Shown here piece after piece: positions 63,172-64,000 of a DNA stretch of 64,000 nucleotides. The notes beneath the pieces are model-generated. The model saw only the letters and a list, made by a program, of their open reading frames with translations, did no database searches and was not told the DNA's origin. The translations under genes and the position numbers were made by a program. The stretch lies in NCBI RefSeq assembly GCF_022539405.1, contig NZ_CP054394.1, forward strand, positions 1,056,501 to 1,120,500. Reading direction: 5' to 3'. Source of the stretch: Natranaerofaba carboxydovora. GTDB taxonomy: Bacteria; Bacillota; Natranaerobiia; Natranaerobiales; Natranaerofabaceae. Each line of letters begins with the position of its first letter. The first letter of the stretch is position 1.

Positions 63172-64000
63172 TTGGCTAAGAAAAAAATAACTCCTATGCT
63201 TCAGCAGTTTTTAGATATAAAAAAAGAAAATCCAGACTCCATCTTGTTTTTTAGGGTGGGGGATTTTTATGAGATGTTTTTTGATGATGCAGAGATTGCT
63301 GCAAGAGAGCTTGAAATAGTATTGACTAGCAGAGATGCAGGGGAGGATGACCCTATCCCTCTTGCCGGTGTTCCTTATCATTCCTGTGAAACTTACATAG
63401 CTCGCCTTTTAGAAAAGGGGTACAAAGTAGCAATCTGTGATCAGGTAGAAGACCCAAGAAAAGCTAAAGGTCTTGTGAAAAGGGAAGTAACCCAGATAGT
63501 TACACCTGGTACTGTCTTAGACACGAATATGCTAAATGAGAAAGAAAACAACTATATTGCTTCAGTATATCTACAAAAGAATGGAGCAGGTCTTTCTTTT
63601 GTAGATGTATCTACCGGGGAATTTTTGGTGACAGAATTTAGAGAAGGCTCATTAAAGGGCCTAAAAGATGAAATACTTCGTATAAATCCAAAAGAAATAA
63701 TAATGACCGAAAAAACAAAAAGCTCTCCTCTTGCAAAAGAGCTTGAAAATAGAAACATTTTGATAACAAAATCATCTGATAGTATTTTTTATCATTCAAA
63801 TGCAAATAAAAATCTTTTAGAGCACTTTAATACATATTCCCTTGAAGGTTTTGGCCTTGGTGAAATGAATTTGGCGATTAGAGCAGCAGGTGCACTGCTT
63901 GATCACTTACATGAAACTCAAAAGAACAGTCTTGAACATATAAAAAAGATAAATCCTTATACTACTGATTCTTATCTTGTTATGGATATTAATACGAGAA
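63172..64000 (+). CDS. mutS: DNA mismatch repair protein MutS, 3' part outside window
   Basis: First 276 residues of MutS. The mismatch-recognition domain is present (TPMLQQFLDIK near the start, then FFRVGDFYEMFFDDAE with the Phe-x-Glu that contacts mispaired bases, PLAGVPYHS, VAICDQVEDP and VTPGTVLD). The TTG start at 63172 is 7 bases behind GGAGGG, which lies inside the end of miaB. The ATPase domain is beyond the window. Confidence 0.96.
   Translation, partial: MAKKKITPMLQQFLDIKKENPDSILFFRVGDFYEMFFDDAEIAARELEIVLTSRDAGEDDPIPLAGVPYHSCETYIARLLEKGYKVAICDQVEDPRKAKGLVKREVTQIVTPGTVLDTNMLNEKENNYIASVYLQKNGAGLSFVDVSTGEFLVTEFREGSLKGLKDEILRINPKEIIMTEKTKSSPLAKELENRNILITKSSDSIFYHSNANKNLLEHFNTYSLEGFGLGEMNLAIRAAGALLDHLHETQKNSLEHIKKINPYTTDSYLVMDINTR

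Noticed and set aside
1-64000. tRNA or rRNA genes
   Set aside because: No cloverleaf ends, CCA-adjacent acceptor pairs or rRNA core sequences were noticed in the gaps by eye; a tRNAscan-SE or Infernal run would settle it.

Overview
The window reads as a piece of chromosome from a low-GC, Gram-positive, endospore-forming anaerobe of the Clostridia. The evidence is an AT-rich sequence, strong GGAGG-type ribosome binding sites, many TTG and GTG starts, spoVS, an RNase Y/YmdB pair, ferredoxin-linked oxoacid oxidation and a Na+-pumping decarboxylase. Many proteins carry long acidic stretches, which would suit a halophile or alkaliphile. A relative of Natranaerobius is my best guess, but this is inference. 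Almost every gene is on the + strand; only a zinc-ribbon protein (about 35.8 kb) and one minor pilin (about 44.4 kb) are on the - strand.

Region 1 (1-14 kb) is a conserved housekeeping block: the end of spoIIIE/ftsK, a RodZ-like protein, rimO, pgsA, an unknown membrane protein, a short FtsH-like protease, cinA, a membrane metallophosphoesterase, recA, recX, rny, ymdB and spoVS. A 219-bp palindromic element resembling a MITE follows spoVS (14.1-14.3 kb).

Region 2 (14.3-26.9 kb) is catabolic. After a PHP-domain phosphoesterase and a GntR-type regulator come korDABC (2-oxoglutarate:ferredoxin oxidoreductase), glutamate dehydrogenase, a two-subunit methylmalonyl-CoA mutase, the epimerase, and a membrane methylmalonyl-CoA decarboxylase (alpha, OadG-like, biotin carrier, beta). 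Read in order these convert glutamate to 2-oxoglutarate, succinyl-CoA, methylmalonyl-CoA and propionyl-CoA with Na+ export. A PduL phosphotransacylase at 35 kb could then give propionyl phosphate. The biotin-carrier gene has a one-base frame disruption in an A7 run.

Region 3 (27-63 kb) mixes signalling with a type IV pilus locus. It has five HD-GYP proteins, four of them also with a GGDEF domain, plus a VanW-family protein. The pilus genes are a prepilin peptidase, a HTH membrane protein, a major pilin, an O-antigen-ligase-like protein, three minor pilin-like proteins, and pilT, pilP-like, a secretin N-domain protein, pilC, pilM, pilN, pilO and pilB. A PP2C phosphatase fused to an anti-sigma-type kinase, a MobA-like nucleotidyltransferase, a chemoreceptor and a broken response regulator follow. 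The window ends in miaB and the start of mutS.

Three genes (about 7.9, 35.9 and 44.7 kb) have good ribosome binding sites but no ATG, GTG or TTG at the right place; an ATT (or ATA) codon sits there instead.
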